Below are positions 1-13,800 of a DNA stretch of 64,000 nucleotides, piece by piece (the stretch's first letter is position 1; the number at the start of each line of letters is the position of its first letter). Under the pieces are notes generated by a model. That model ran no database searches and was not told where the DNA came from. It worked only from the letters and a program-made list of their open reading frames with translations. Source of the stretch: Eopsaltria australis (taxonomy: Eukaryota > Chordata > Aves > Passeriformes > Petroicidae). The DNA is taken from the NCBI GenBank assembly GCA_034509425.1, contig JAVTVJ010000508.1:620001-684000 (forward strand), written 5' to 3'. The translations under genes and the position numbers were made by a program.

Positions 1-1736
1 CTCTCCCAGTTAAAATACGAATGTGAAAGGTGCTTTCATCAAGCTGTAACAAAGTAACTCATAAATGGGTGGTCCTTTCCTCTCAGTGTGAAGCTCCAAC
101 CAAGACTGTTGTGGTAGTCTTAAAGTAGAGAGACAAAGAACAGTTTTAGCAGCTAAATTTAAATGAGAGTTACAGATATCGCTAAGATATCTCCTTACAA
201 TTGTCCTGAGGAATTCTTTTCTCCTTCTTTATCAGAAGAGAGAGAACCAGAATTTTTTTTCTGATCACAGTCCATTTTTACTGCTGAGGGAACAGCACAC
301 CAGAGAAAGAAATTTCACCTTTCCCCAGAAAGATATATCCTCATTTTTGGTTATAAGGGCAGAAAGAAACCATCAGACCTTCTCATCTTTGAAATACACT
401 TCACTGTATGAGCAAGTTAATTTTCTACTTACCCTCTCATGGGACACTGAGGGTAGAGACAGACTGGGAGATTTTCCTGCTGGGCGAGTCTCAGAGAGAG
501 TGGAGACTGGGCCTACGAGCTCCTCAGCCTCTCTTATGCAATCTCGGATAGAGTGGGGGATAGAAGTCGCATTCCACTTGGCAAAGCAAGAGTTTGTAGT
601 CTGGGAGCAAAAATGGGATAATTTTTCTTTGCGGCAAACTGTAAAACCGCTTTATTTAAAGAGCATCTCCTGAACTTTCCTGTCTGTTGTTTTGGCTCCA
701 CTACCACTGACGAAGTGCCCGGTAGATCTTTCTGCTCTAAGTAGCTCCTGAGAACTGTCCTTAAGTCTGGCTAAGCTTCAGTATTACTTCTTAAGCCCTC
801 AGGTAATAGCATGAGGACTTACACAGAAAAGAGATTAAAAATTAAATCAAGAGTCAATTCAGTAACTGAAGAAACAAGGGACGAGAAAAGAACTAATGAG
901 AAACCAACAAATAATTTCTAAACTAAAGAATCCTAGAGCTGTTTTTTATCAGAGGCAAAACTTCTGGTAGACATGAGAGTGTTGAAAGGAGTGCCTTTAA
1001 CACTGTATGTATTTTCTCATCTTTCTTAGCTTCAGCAAGAGGTGCATTGTGTGATGAAAGGGATTAAAACAGCAGCTGTGTTAAAGAAAAGCACTTTAGG
1101 AAAATAGCTCCATTAAGAAGAAAAGATGAAATAAAGATACAGTATTGGCTAGCTCCTGTTGCATTTCAGAATACTCAAAAGATACACATTTTATACAGAC
1201 CTATGTAACAGTATTTTAAGGCAAAAACCCAATACATTCTTTTCTCTGGAGTAACAAAATGTCTATCATTCTTTTCTGAAACTACATTGAAAAATAGGAA
1301 TTGCCACATGGAATGGGTTCTTATCTCACAGTGGCTAGGATTAACTTTCTCAGAAGAAATAAAGGGGAGCTCAACAAGGACAACTGCCATGATAACAGTT
1401 TTTCATTCTTCTTCCCTAGATTGAACAAATGCTTCTTGTTCCACACTAGTAGGCTGTGTCATCTGGTAAGTCTCTGCATCTCTCTCTCACTTCAGTGAGT
1501 AAACGTAAAGACAGACCTACACCTAAAGAAATCAAGCAGAAATGTAGTCAAGCACTATGTGTTCTATTCACATCTCTTACATCTAAAATATTTTAGAGTA
1601 TTTACTTATAAAGACATAAAAAAGCCCTTGAAAATTTACAACAGTGAGCAGACGCTGAATCTGCTTGAAGTTCAACATGCACCTTTATTGTCTTCTCAGC
1701 TATTTGTGCTCTGAGGATCCCCAACAAACTTCTTAC
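1..1736. other. Partial DOCK4 intron (3' of last visible exon)
   Basis: No DOCK4 tail exon recognised here, so this is the start of the next intron. A 108-codon open frame on the plus strand at 347-673 has no recognised similarity or splice context. In other animals alternative tail exons are known for DOCK4, but I could not pick one out here. Confidence 0.75.
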
Positions 1737-1846
1737 CTGAGAAGTTTCTGAAGGAGTAGGGTAGATGGCACTGCAGGGCCTCTCTCTGGGAGACAAGCAA
1801 GAGTTTTCTCGGGAATGCTTATGTTTGTCAGACAACAGAGGAGAAG
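1737..1846 (-). CDS. DOCK4: DOCK4 exon, C-terminal tail (last exon in window)
   Basis: 110 nt: CT completes Ala, then 36 codons SPLLSDKHKHSRENSC and LSPRERPCSAIYPTP to SETSQ. Acceptor tctag, donor gtaaga. This is the most DOCK4-specific peptide in the window. Human reads YPTPVEPSQ where this copy reads YPTPSETSQ (memory). The proline-rich SH3-binding exons and the stop codon should lie below position 1. Confidence 0.95.
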
Positions 1847-4800
1847 CTAGAATATAAATGTTTCAAGTGATTAAATTCATGCAGTGAAACTCAGACATTT
1901 CAATTCTATGCTTATGACAAAAAAAATCCTATGTCTCCAATAATTCAGATTCCCCAAATAATTGGCTAAATATGTCTGACCAGTGACATCATGCAGAAAT
2001 TCAACTGTGTAATGTATCAAGAGCCATTTATTATAGTTTACCACAGCAGATGAGCACTGACCTCTGGCACTGGATGGAGCAGAACTGGTCACGTTAGGTG
2101 AAGCAGAATGAGTAGAACTCAGGCTTGAGGTAGATGGACTAGGCTGTGTGTAGAAGAGATGCTGTTGTTACAGATCGCACTTACTGGTATGGAAAACAAG
2201 AATTTATAGCATACTTTTCATTAGAACAAAGAACTTGCAACTTCTTAGAGTAGTTTATCAGTAATTCAAAATAGTAAACCAGTACAAAGAGCATTAAACT
2301 AACTACACAAAGATGTAGCAAAATACTAAATAAATACAAGTAAAATAATTACATCACAAAGTGACAACTGGACAGAAAAGTCTATGCAAGGTCAGATGAC
2401 TTTGCATCACAGTCCATGGCTACTTATTACATTTGTAAAGAATCAATGCTCTAATTTAAACAAGAGGAAACAGTTACATAAAAAAAAGTTATATCTTAGT
2501 GGATGAGTTTAACACCTCATTTAAAGATTTGATTTTTAAAAGAAACATCAGCAATAGTTTTGAGATTTCTGAATGAAATAATAGAAGCATTCATTTAGTA
2601 AATAGCCATGTAAGAAAGATTCTGTACAGTTTGAAGAATGACAAAGTATACCTGCATGTTAAAAACTTCATCTGAGCTTTCTGACTGCCCAGTGATGTTG
2701 CTGACTTCAGCAGAAGCTTGGGATGACAGTGATGAGGATGAATACCGATTGACAGCTGGGTAACTCAAGGGGCTGTTATAAGAATAATGAAATAAAAAAT
2801 GGTTAACTCCAATTATTAATCATAATTTCTCATGTGAGAACAGCACATGTTTATTAATCTTTAAAGTTTAATTGGGGGAGGGGAGAGAATACATATACCA
2901 GCTATTGAAGGCTGACCATACTTCAGCCAGACTATACAAGAAAGCATGCATGTAATAGAAGTATTTATGAGTCATCTTCCATTTGTAGCAAAAATATGTC
3001 ATTACTAGTATTTCACTTGCCTGCGCCGTGGTATTACCCTGGCAGCATCAGGGCTCATGGAAACAGGTATGGAATTCCGGCATACACGAGGACTTCCATT
3101 TGGGAAATGAACAGGGCTAGCTTGTACACAGGCAGAAAATTCCTGGCGAGTTATTAAAAGAAGATTAATTAAAATCAGCATAATATCATTATAGATATTG
3201 TAATACAGATATGTAGGTAACTACATATAAATATAGTAACATCTGAATTTTGGATCAGCTTCATCATTAACATGAAAAATAATTTAACTTTTCAGTAATG
3301 ATAGTAAAATGTGACTAACAGTAAAATGTGATTACTTTTCTCTGCATGGTGTGGGAAGTTTATGTTTCTCATTGCTTTGTGGTGCTACAAGCCTACAAGC
3401 TGTAATGGGGACAAACGACCAAAAGATGTCACTGTTTGTTGCTTGGGAAAATGAACCAACCCTTAATGCAGCTGAACAGTGTCCTGGACTATCCATGCAT
3501 CTGCTCACACACCTGTATTCCCAAGCTCGACTTCATCACAAAGAACTGATCCACCAGCTTTTTGTGCAACGGCCTCATGTCCTGTGGCACCACCTTCTCG
3601 TGCACTGCCAAGCCAAATTCCAGAATCTGGGCCTGCAGAAAGGGAAAAAATATTTTTGATCCATTTTCTTTAAGCTCTCATCATCAATTAGGATACTAAT
3701 TTAAAAAAAACATCCAACAAAATGCACGTTGCCTCAAAAACACCTATCTAAATCTCTGAAGGACCTGTAACCAAACAAAGCCTAAGACCAAAAGCACACA
3801 AAAGGATTTACCACCTCTTCCCATCAACTTTCCCAAAGGTTTCACCTATGCAAATTCAACTATAGTATTAAAAAAGAATATGCATAACATAGTGAAAAAT
3901 CTGACTACATGGCAATTTTACAATGGAGCAGCTCTAAACTCTAAATAAAAGCCATTTTCTACAAGAACAGTTGCAAAAAGCATGAAACAACAGCAATGGT
4001 CAAATCCACCTGAGACTAATATATTTACAATAAAATCCATGGTCCCCTATCCTGTTTCAACTCCCCAGAGACTTCTGTAAGTGGTGGCCTGATGTATATC
4101 CTTGACACGAGGCACGACTGGCTTCAGAATTACAGTGCTAAAAGATTAATCTTGCTCGAATTTGGTCACATGCATTCAAAATATTGAATTGGTTACATGA
4201 GGAATCAGATAAACTCAGATTTAAAAACAAAATAGCTACAGTGTGCTGTAATATCTTTGGATGAGAACTCCTGGCTGATGTTTTCAGGCAGCCTGCGAGC
4301 GGGCACGCAGCTGCACAGCATCCCTGACCTCAGGTCAGAACTGCAGCACATCCAACACACACACAGCCCTTCTGAATGCTCCATGTTAAATCAGCTGTGG
4401 ATGTCAAAGAGGGTTTAACTGCCATTGCTTGGAACCCACATTTTCATTACAGGAAGTTATTAACTCCAGTTTTACATTGTAAAGATTAGTGAGATTAACC
4501 ACAGCTTGAAAAAATAACATTATAGTATCAATTACTATATAGTCTCAGTGAAATTAAAGTGAGCTCAGTGAATCTATTCTGATCTATATTGTCTGAGGAC
4601 CTGTCACTCGGCTGGATCTGACCAAAAGATCCCACAATGCTGATGAAAAATGAAATTTCTATCTTGCCACATCCAATACTGTGACCCTTTTTATTCCTAG
4701 CTGGCAATATAATTTGAAACTTCAACATGATACATAGAACAAAAATAGATAAATGTCAGCTAAAAATATTAGTAAGATCTTTGATTTAAAAAATTCAGCA

Positions 4801-7800
4801 TTTTCAAATGGAAACACTTCATATTTGAGGCTGGTAGGTCATTGGTTTATAAATGAATGGATAAATGATGCAAAAAAGCATATAATGCATAGAATACTCA
4901 TCTGCTCAATTTGATCACTTTTTACTTATTTTACTGCCTACCTACTTTGCCAATTATTACTAGATACCTTCATTGCAACAAGATTTTGAATTGTTTTTTG
5001 CTCTTATGGCAAACTTTGGGGTGAACATATTTTCCTGCAATATTGGTAAAATACAAATATGTGCTGAAGCCATCAAATGTTTCAATGAAATAATGTTTAT
5101 TCTGTAGTAGTGACAAAATATTTTGTGCAAGTATTTGTGTATAAGCATGACAAGACAGGCCTCTCAGTCAACCTTTATTTGACACAAAACAGTTTGAAGT
5201 GATTAAGGTGTTGATAGAAAAGACTAGGGCAAAAAATGGCCCAGAAACCTGCTCATATAGAAGGTTACTCTCCACTCAGAATCTAACTCAGAAAACACTG
5301 AAGACCAGAGGGCAATTATTAAACTCTTATATTTTTTATTTTATTTGGGGACATTTTTAGCTAGAACAGCTGAGCAGGCCACCTTGTCAGTCTTTTCCCC
5401 ACTTTACCTGTTCAAGCATAAGTTCTCTTAAGCGTGTGATCTTCTCTCCGTCTTCTGGATGGTTCAAGACGTATTCTTTGATAAAGAATGCCTAAACAGA
5501 ATAAGATTACAAAGTAAAACAAAGTGAGTAAAACCACACCACTTTTGTTTATTTTTTTAAAAAACAAGTTTCTAGATAATATTTTCAAATATTTTCAAAG
5601 TTCCCTTGAACTGCAATAATTGATAATACATGTTGAACAAGTAATTAATCATATTGGTGGAGACTACAGGCAAAAAAATGTAGCCATTATTGAATGGATA
5701 GCTTTAACATTTGCAATACAAAGGTGCTGAATAATTAGAGATAGTTTCTTCCCCATCAGAAGAGAAAAAAATACAGGAAAAAATTTGAGGAGGAAAAAGG
5801 GGGAAGAAGGAAGACAGAATCAAGAAGGCAGCAGATGGTCAAAGGACACTTCTTAGAACTTGGAAGTTGCCTGAAGCGAAGGAAGATTTTGGTAAATACA
5901 TGGTCACTGTTACCTCAAGACCAAATGCTCCAAGACTGACTGAACTTTGAGCTTCATACAGGGCAGAAGGGAAAAGTAAGTGAAACAGGGAAAAGCATTT
6001 ACTGGGAACAGGATAGCAAGAAAGGTAGAAGATAAGAGCTGGCAAAACAACCGGAAGACATATCAAGATTGAAAAATGGACATGCAAAGAGAAGAATTAG
6101 AATGAAATGGAAGAAAAGAAAGCTTCACAATTATTGCTAACTATAGTTTTGGTGTTTACAAAACAAATTGCTGAAAAGTCCTATTTTAATATAGTGAGAG
6201 ATAGAGGGCAGAAGGGAATCGAAACATGAACACTATCTAAGAGATAAAGAATTACAGCCAAGGACAACAATAAGGAGCAAGCCAGAACCTTTGATATGTT
6301 TGTGAAGAATGGAAGCTGTGCAGAGACACTGAGCTAGCTCTGACACTGCTAATTCAAACCAGACATAGTTCTGACATTACTGCATTTCTCCAGGGACTCT
6401 CCTCATGGTGCTTCACTATGCTAAACAGTTTTGTTGTTGTTTAAAGGCAGTTAGGAAACATCAAAAATGTTACTGCTTTGCTTCAGTCTCACGATTTTCA
6501 TAACACTGCAGTTTTGATGACAGATTCTAATACTATACTTGACTCAATTTCTTATAGTTTAAATAAGATGCGGTTTTACCAAATTTAATGCTGTTGAGTG
6601 AACACTGAATCTCTCAGCTTTTGGGACAAGTGGACAGAATGTTATTCAACTTGACATTTTCAAAGGAAAAACCAGTAGACTCAAGTATTTCATAAGACTA
6701 TTAGGAGAAAGAGAAAGAAAACCCCCAACCCTTTCTTTTTTACTGCAGTTTCAAAATTCCACAGAATTTTGTGTAAATACAGCATCCCAAACATTGAAGG
6801 TTCTCCTAAGGTGATTCAGAAATGATAATAATGAAGAACTACTGTTAGAAACAAATCCAGTGTCGGACATTTTTAAATTGTGTCTATTTTTTAAAATCCC
6901 TTTCCCCCCCCTCCCTCAATATAGCATTTCTTAAAAACTTGGAAAAGAGATACAAGAAGGATCTAGAAAATTATGATTCTTTAAGATAACAAACTTCTTG
7001 TTGAGAATTTATATAGACATATATATATCATAAAATATATACATATATAATATATATATGTATACAAAAACTAGAATGTCAGCACAAAAAAGTAAATTTG
7101 CTAATTGGCCAGAAGTATCTCCTGTCCTACAATAGGCAATGTATTATAATAACTTACTTACAATTAATCAGTTAATTGAAAATTTCCAAGCAAATCACTG
7201 AAGAATGCAGGGTAATTGTGAATTGAGTCATCACTGGAGTAAGTTTATGGTACTATCTGCAGCAAAATGGTTATTTCAATTAACCACATCATTAACATTA
7301 CCTAACCCAAAACTGCAATATAGGTTTAATTATAACTATTATTCATATAGTACTTTCTGTCCTTGATTCATACAGAGGAGCCGCATCTGCACAGGGAAGG
7401 AAATCGGATTTTTAATGAACAGAAAATAAATTGCTTACCTCTTGGTATCTAGCAACTCCACCATTAACTGCTGCATCAATGACCCCATTTAGACACATTG
7501 TGAGAGGGTTAATGTTCTGCATCTGTCGGGTTTGACACTGACTAATCAGTGTTCTTAACTGCTGGTTCTTATTTTCTAAGACTTCAATAGCATTCTCAAG
7601 GGGACTCATTTCCACCTGAAAGAGGAGTGAGAAACATTATAAACCACTTAATCTTCAGTTAAAAGATGAAATATATTGCAGGTAATCGCAGGTAATTTTT
7701 GATTTTTTAACATAAAATAATATTATTCTATGTCCTAGAGCAGTTTGACAGAGAAAGTACTTCTCAGCTGAGAGATTTGATTTTATCATATAATCAATGA

Positions 7801-10800
7801 TCAAAATAAACAACTGTCACTCTTTTGTAGATTCATTATCTGACCTTGAGAGATAACCCAGTCCTTGTTGCAAAGTATTCATATACTTTCAGCCAGTGAT
7901 GGAACTCTCAGAATTCAGGATTAAACTGGCCTTGGTAACTACCCAAAATGGGCTTGGGGTCAGAGAGGTTCACCAGTTTAAGGGCACAGAGCAGAGCTTA
8001 GGTATCGGTGAATTAGTTTCCTCGTCCAAAGTGAAGTCAACAATGGGACTTTCTGGATCAGGAATTAAAATGTAAGCTTTGAGCTACAAGAATAATCAAG
8101 TTATGCTCAAAGGCAGCTTTGAACAGGATATGCCTCTCATCTCTCAAAGGTGGGGAAATTCTCTCACAGGTAGCATGAACTGCCAGAAAAACCAAAAGCT
8201 GAGCAATGGGAAGAGTACAGGCCTGAAGCTGCTGTAATTTACCAAAACATACAAGCACAAATACGAGTCATGACCTCATACATGCCCAGGAAAAATTATT
8301 ACAGTTTACTTATGGAAATGGTGACTATAATGGTAAAGTGATAGTAAACTGAAGGCCTTCATATTAGTGGTCATATTAACCTAGTAAGGACTCAGCAGGA
8401 GTCAGCTAACAAAATTTCTCATGTCACACACAATCTTTTGATTTTACTAAACTCCACCTTTGGTTTTCTACAGGAGAATATCAAGATGGTGAACAAATGA
8501 CATTTTCCTGCTATTATGAAAGAAAAACATAACAGAGTTTTAGAGAAAATCAATTGTACTATGGTATCCTTATATTTAATGGAATTATTCTAAGACTGGC
8601 TTTGACAAGAAGGAAAATAGTTATAGATGTTATACTCCAGGACTCAGCAACTGACCAGTTATTAAGAGTACTTAGAGATCTTTCTAGGAAGAGCACTCCT
8701 CCAAATATATCTGGAATCCATTTAAGAATTTTTTTTAAAAAATAGAACAAGCAAGGAGAGGACATTACAATGTCTCAATAACAGACTGATACATTCCTAT
8801 TTCCCCATTCCTACACATTTTGTTCAGTAATTCATGGCATTTTTTTATTTATTACAGTACAGGAACTTGGAGAATGTTTACTTTTCAAGGACACTGAAGG
8901 ATACATTAAGCTATAAATAATTCTAAGTATTAAATATGACATGGTGCTGAGTTTTAAGGAAGTAATTTGCTGACATTAAATGTTGACTATGTGTGCCCAT
9001 TATTGTTCTCAACTTCTTTTTCCTCAACTGTTTAAATGAATCCTTATGGTGGTCCTTAATAACATTCTTCAAGACAAGAGAAATCAGACAACTTGATATA
9101 CTTTGTAAACAATGTTGTTGTAGCCACCTTGAGACCTTGGTCAAAGAAATTAAATACGTGTAATAAATCTTAAAGCAGCTCATTGAATAACATATGATTA
9201 AGGAAGTAAACCAACCCACAATATGTATTGACACAAGTCTCATACTCACCACTTCACGTTTTTCAACTTCAAACCAACGAGATATTCCAGGTAAACTCTG
9301 CACCAAAATCAGTGTGGTTCTCTCTACCCACAGGCTCTAAAATACACAAAATCAATTTATTTCCCCATTTGAATCTGTATCTTCCCTAATTATTACCAGT
9401 TTTCTTTATGAACACCTTCACTTAAGTAACAGTATACATTATAAAAAAATACTAACATCCAAATTCCTACTGAAATGTCTATCCCATAAGTCAATGACAC
9501 TTGCTTTTCTCCTTACTTTCTAGGTCCTACTACTAAGCAGTAATTTCTGCTGATTCTTCCCTTCTAAACTTTATTATATGTTGTCCCCAAATCTCCAAAA
9601 GTCACTCACAACTGAATTGGTATTTTAATATTTCTTTTCTGAACTAACATCTGAGAAGAACAAGAGTTCTGAAGAAGAACAACTCACAGATCAGACAGCA
9701 TGATCAGCTCTCCTTTGTGACGCCCTGTTTGAGATTCCAGAATGCATAGCTGATGGGATACTCAAATATTCTACTGGTAAACACTTTGTGCAAGAGGTTT
9801 GTAAAATGACAAATCAACACATAGGATCGTGCTTACACAAAATATATTTATAAGCTGTACAGTTAAAACAAAGCCTAAGCATACATTAGAAGACAGCAGT
9901 GACTCAATTTAGCTGATTTATTACCCTTATAGTCCTTTCATCTAAATTTGTAACAAAATTATTATGGGACAACTCTTTTTGTCTGTCTGAATACCAGAAT
10001 ATATTCTGGATCAGAATGTGCTATGTGCTTCTAGTGGGTCAGAATTAAAATTACACCAAAAGATGAATTTTCACTGTGACATTTTTATTAGGAGGAACAG
10101 AAGGGATTTACCTATTAGGTAAGGAACTATTGCTTTTCCCTGAGACAATCTCTAAGGTCAGAGGTAGTTTTTAATCTTGATATCACAGGAACATTATGCT
10201 GCAGTTCAGTCAAAACTGTCTCTAGCTTGCTCTAGAGAAGTAACTTTAGGCAATCCTATCCATACCCCAGACTACCTACTTAACAATGTTTTACCATCTG
10301 CCTAAGAAACTTTTCTGAGACTACTCTGCTCTCTCCAGTTCTGCCTTCTATATATCACAGATGCAAAAAAACAAATGAATTTTTTCACTCCTACTCACAT
10401 ATACAGCAAGACCTTTGCATCTCCCATATATTTTTGATATTAATTTATTTAGAATAAGAAGTGAAATAGCCAAACCTGAGATACCATCTCCTCTAGAGAA
10501 TTGTTGTACCACACTCAGTTGAATAACTCAAATGCAGATGATGTTTCAATAAGGCAGCTTTTGTTGATGTTACAAACAAATCCATAGGTCCAGTAGATCA
10601 GGAATGGGCATGATACTTTACCTTAAATTCGTTTTCCTTGTCCTTGGTCCCTTTGTGAAATGGTCTGTCATATCGGAATCGCCAGATGTGATTTACTTTG
10701 TAGAAGCTCTTGATATTATCAGGAATACCATCTCTCTGCAAGACTTCCTGGTTTTCTGGAATTGGTGTCACTGCATAAATCTGCAAATCTATATGTAAAG

Positions 10801-13800
10801 AGTTAAGGCTATCCCACTTTATTCAAATCAGCAAAGCATATTGACTCCTGAAGCATTACAGAAGAAAAATTCTTTAAAAAGCGTGCATCATGAAATGTTT
10901 CCATACTATTAACGGTTTGGGAAGGGAACCAGAGAGATTTTTTGATTGTTTGAGATTTCTTTGTACTGTTTTGTTGAAAATTTCATCTTTATTTTTGAAA
11001 TAGAGCTACTTAATGGAATAGTACATAAAGTAAAGGGATTTAATTAAATATATTGTTAGACAATATGTCATACCATGCTAACATAATGTTGTATTGTAAG
11101 AAGTTAAATTACTGTACCTTGAACTGCTACACCATTATCACAGTGGTGATGGTTCTATAGGTATTTTTAGCTAAAGAAATAATGTCAATAACATGTCAAG
11201 GAATCTTTAAATAGAACCAAAACTGCACAAAGAACTTCCAAACATAATAGAGTGAACTGGGACAAAATGCAGGGGAATTCTCACCTACCATTTATTTCAC
11301 AGGAGGCACCATGTGATTGAAATTGGTTATAGGTGTACCTACATTTTTTAAAAGCATAGAAGGTGTAAGTGCAGAGTATGGCTTTGTGATTATGTGGATA
11401 CACTGTGCTTCTGCCTGAAAGATGGTCTCATCTGGCTGATTAGCATGTTGCATAGCAATGGCATGTGGGAACTCATTCAACATTCGCTGCTGGAAGGCCT
11501 CCAGCCTTTCATAGTCGTGTCCTCGGCAAACAAATTCTTTATTCTGAGTGGAATAAGAAAACAAAAAGCAAGAGCAAATTACATTAAAATAACTGGGATC
11601 CAAATACATGCTCTTAAATATAGATTTTCCAGGCAGCTTTTGCGTCATTTTAAGAAGGGAAAAAATAAGAAACAAAAGGCAAGAATAAAAATAAGGAGTA
11701 TAGAAAGAACAGGTTACTTAGAAGAAGGAAATTTTATCATGTAAGTTATGTTTTATTCAAAAGTCTGGATATATGAAATAATTATACTTCAAGGTTTCAT
11801 AAAAATCTGAAGGAAGAAATTGTTCTTAGTGGATAAAAGTATGCAATTAACATGATACATCGGACTGTATAAAATATGTGACAGAAATAAAACCCAACAA
11901 ATAGTTAAGACAATGGAATAGGTTCAAAGTCAATTCCATGAGGAACTAAGAAACTTTGCTCTGATGTTATACAATTCTGAAGAAAAACACTGGATAAGAA
12001 AATTGTAGAAGGCATTCAATTTGCCTTATCCTCTAAATGTTTATCAATTATCAGCCTGGAAAATTAAAATGGATCCAGTTTTTCAACACAATGTAAAAGA
12101 ATGCTCCTGGCATTGGATTCCGAGAGTTGAGACTTTCATGGGAATTGCTACAAAAAAGCCCCAAACTGTAACAGGATTATTGTTTAACCACAAATTAAAT
12201 GTGAAAGCTTTATTATGAACTTTAGTCATTATTCCTTGTACAGCTAACATAGCCAGATTTACAAACTACTTTGCCATAAAAAAATCAAATCAAATGTATT
12301 AAGTCTGTCCTTGTTGGTGTTGCAAGCATAAATCTGCACTGTGTATGTTTAACTTGAAAAATGCATAAGATGCATAAGCAGTGAAAGATCCAAGATTTGA
12401 AAGTACTGCACTGTTGTGCAACTTCTTCCACTACTTTTACTTCATCAGTTGCTGTTCAGCAATCTAAACATTAAATTCTTTCTGATTAATATTTTCAAAC
12501 TTATTTATACAGGAGTTATATTCAGATTAATATTAGGTAATATCAAGAACTATCTTCTCATCAGACTCTTTTTAAGCATTGTTTTTAAAGGGGAGAGTTT
12601 CATGCTATATTTACCAGTTAGAAATTGTCATTTTTGCCACCACTAAGGCAAAGACAAATCAGGCTTTTTAGGCCTTCACCATACAGAGGAGGTTCCTTCA
12701 TCACTTATTTCAATTACCACAGGAAAAGGAGCTTGGATTATGATTGCAGCTGCTCCACGACTAAGATGGATTCTGTCCTCTTCCCAAGGTGACAGTCAAT
12801 GCAGCTGAACTACTGCAGACTGTGGAAGAGGGGAACAGTGTAAACACCACTAACATTTTCAAGGGCACTTCAGTAACTTCAGAATTCCAGATTAACGATC
12901 AAGAGTAATAACTTTATTATTTGTCAGTTTTAGTACATTAACAATCAACGAAATTCAGCATGTGGAATTTCTAAGTCATTAAAAAACAAAAAAGGAACTT
13001 GGGAATGTAATTGCTCAAGTGCTAAATTGCTGATTATCCCACCACCAGTGGAAACTTCTGACAGCCTTTCTCCGAGCACACCCCAGCAAAACAGAGCAGG
13101 ATAAAGGGAACAAACCATGAACTACTGGTCTGTGTAACAGTGTAGGTATTGTATTTCTGTGGGACACTAGAAGCCTAGCATTTGTATTTTTCATTTCAAG
13201 TCAGGACCTTTTCTTAACCATGAAATATGAGGGTAAAGAATTTCTCACAGGAGAAGAACTTGTATATGGTACGAAAAAATTTTAACAGTGAAAGTGATTA
13301 TGAATGACAGTAAAACTCCATTCTGTTTATTTTCATTTCACTTACCCTCAAAAAGAATGGGAACTTTTTCCCATAGAAACCAACTCTGAAAAATTCTGGC
13401 TCCAAACGCTGTTGATCCATAATTTTATCATACAGAGATGCTTCCATCATCTGTGTGAGATTGAGAAGAAATGCAATTAATCTTTTTTGAAAGTGTATTT
13501 TTACCATAAGCTATCACAAAAGGGATACCAGTACCAGAACTGCAATATATCTCTGAGCAACAACTAGGACATACAGAACTTTTTGAATGCATCTGATTAA
13601 GTAATTATACCTCTTAGGGATCTGGAAGTTTCCAAGAATTAAAAAATAAATCCTTTAAAATATAAAGTACCTATATTAGAGGGGTAAAATAGAAAGATGG
13701 TTTGAAACGTACGACCCAGTAATCTGCTAATCACCCAAACACATGGCAATAATGTGGTCAGTTAAACCAGCAAAGTGTAATTTCCATATTCAAGACAGTT

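Larger units (their letters stand above)
5492..7438. other. DOCK4 intron, 1.9 kb
   Basis: Purine-rich plus strand around 5760-5860 and 6080-6250, a C-tract at 6898-6917 and an AT dinucleotide-rich block at 7011-7064. No exon recognised. Confidence 0.85.

Noticed and set aside
347..673. 108-codon open frame on the plus strand
   Set aside because: No recognised domain, no splice context and several frames of this length occur by chance in the window. Kept only as a note in the intron entry.
3351..3673. Plus-strand open frames opposite a DOCK4 exon
   Set aside because: They are antisense shadows of the exon 3513-3632, which has clear splice sites and family similarity.
1737..7615. Assignment to DOCK3 instead of DOCK4
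   Set aside because: DHR-2 alone is close to both, but the tail peptides SDKHKHSRENSCLSPRERP and PSPSTSSLSSTHSASP fit DOCK4.
11394..11744. Plus-strand open frame of 116 codons
   Set aside because: Antisense shadow of the exon 11402-11543 extended by chance into intron.
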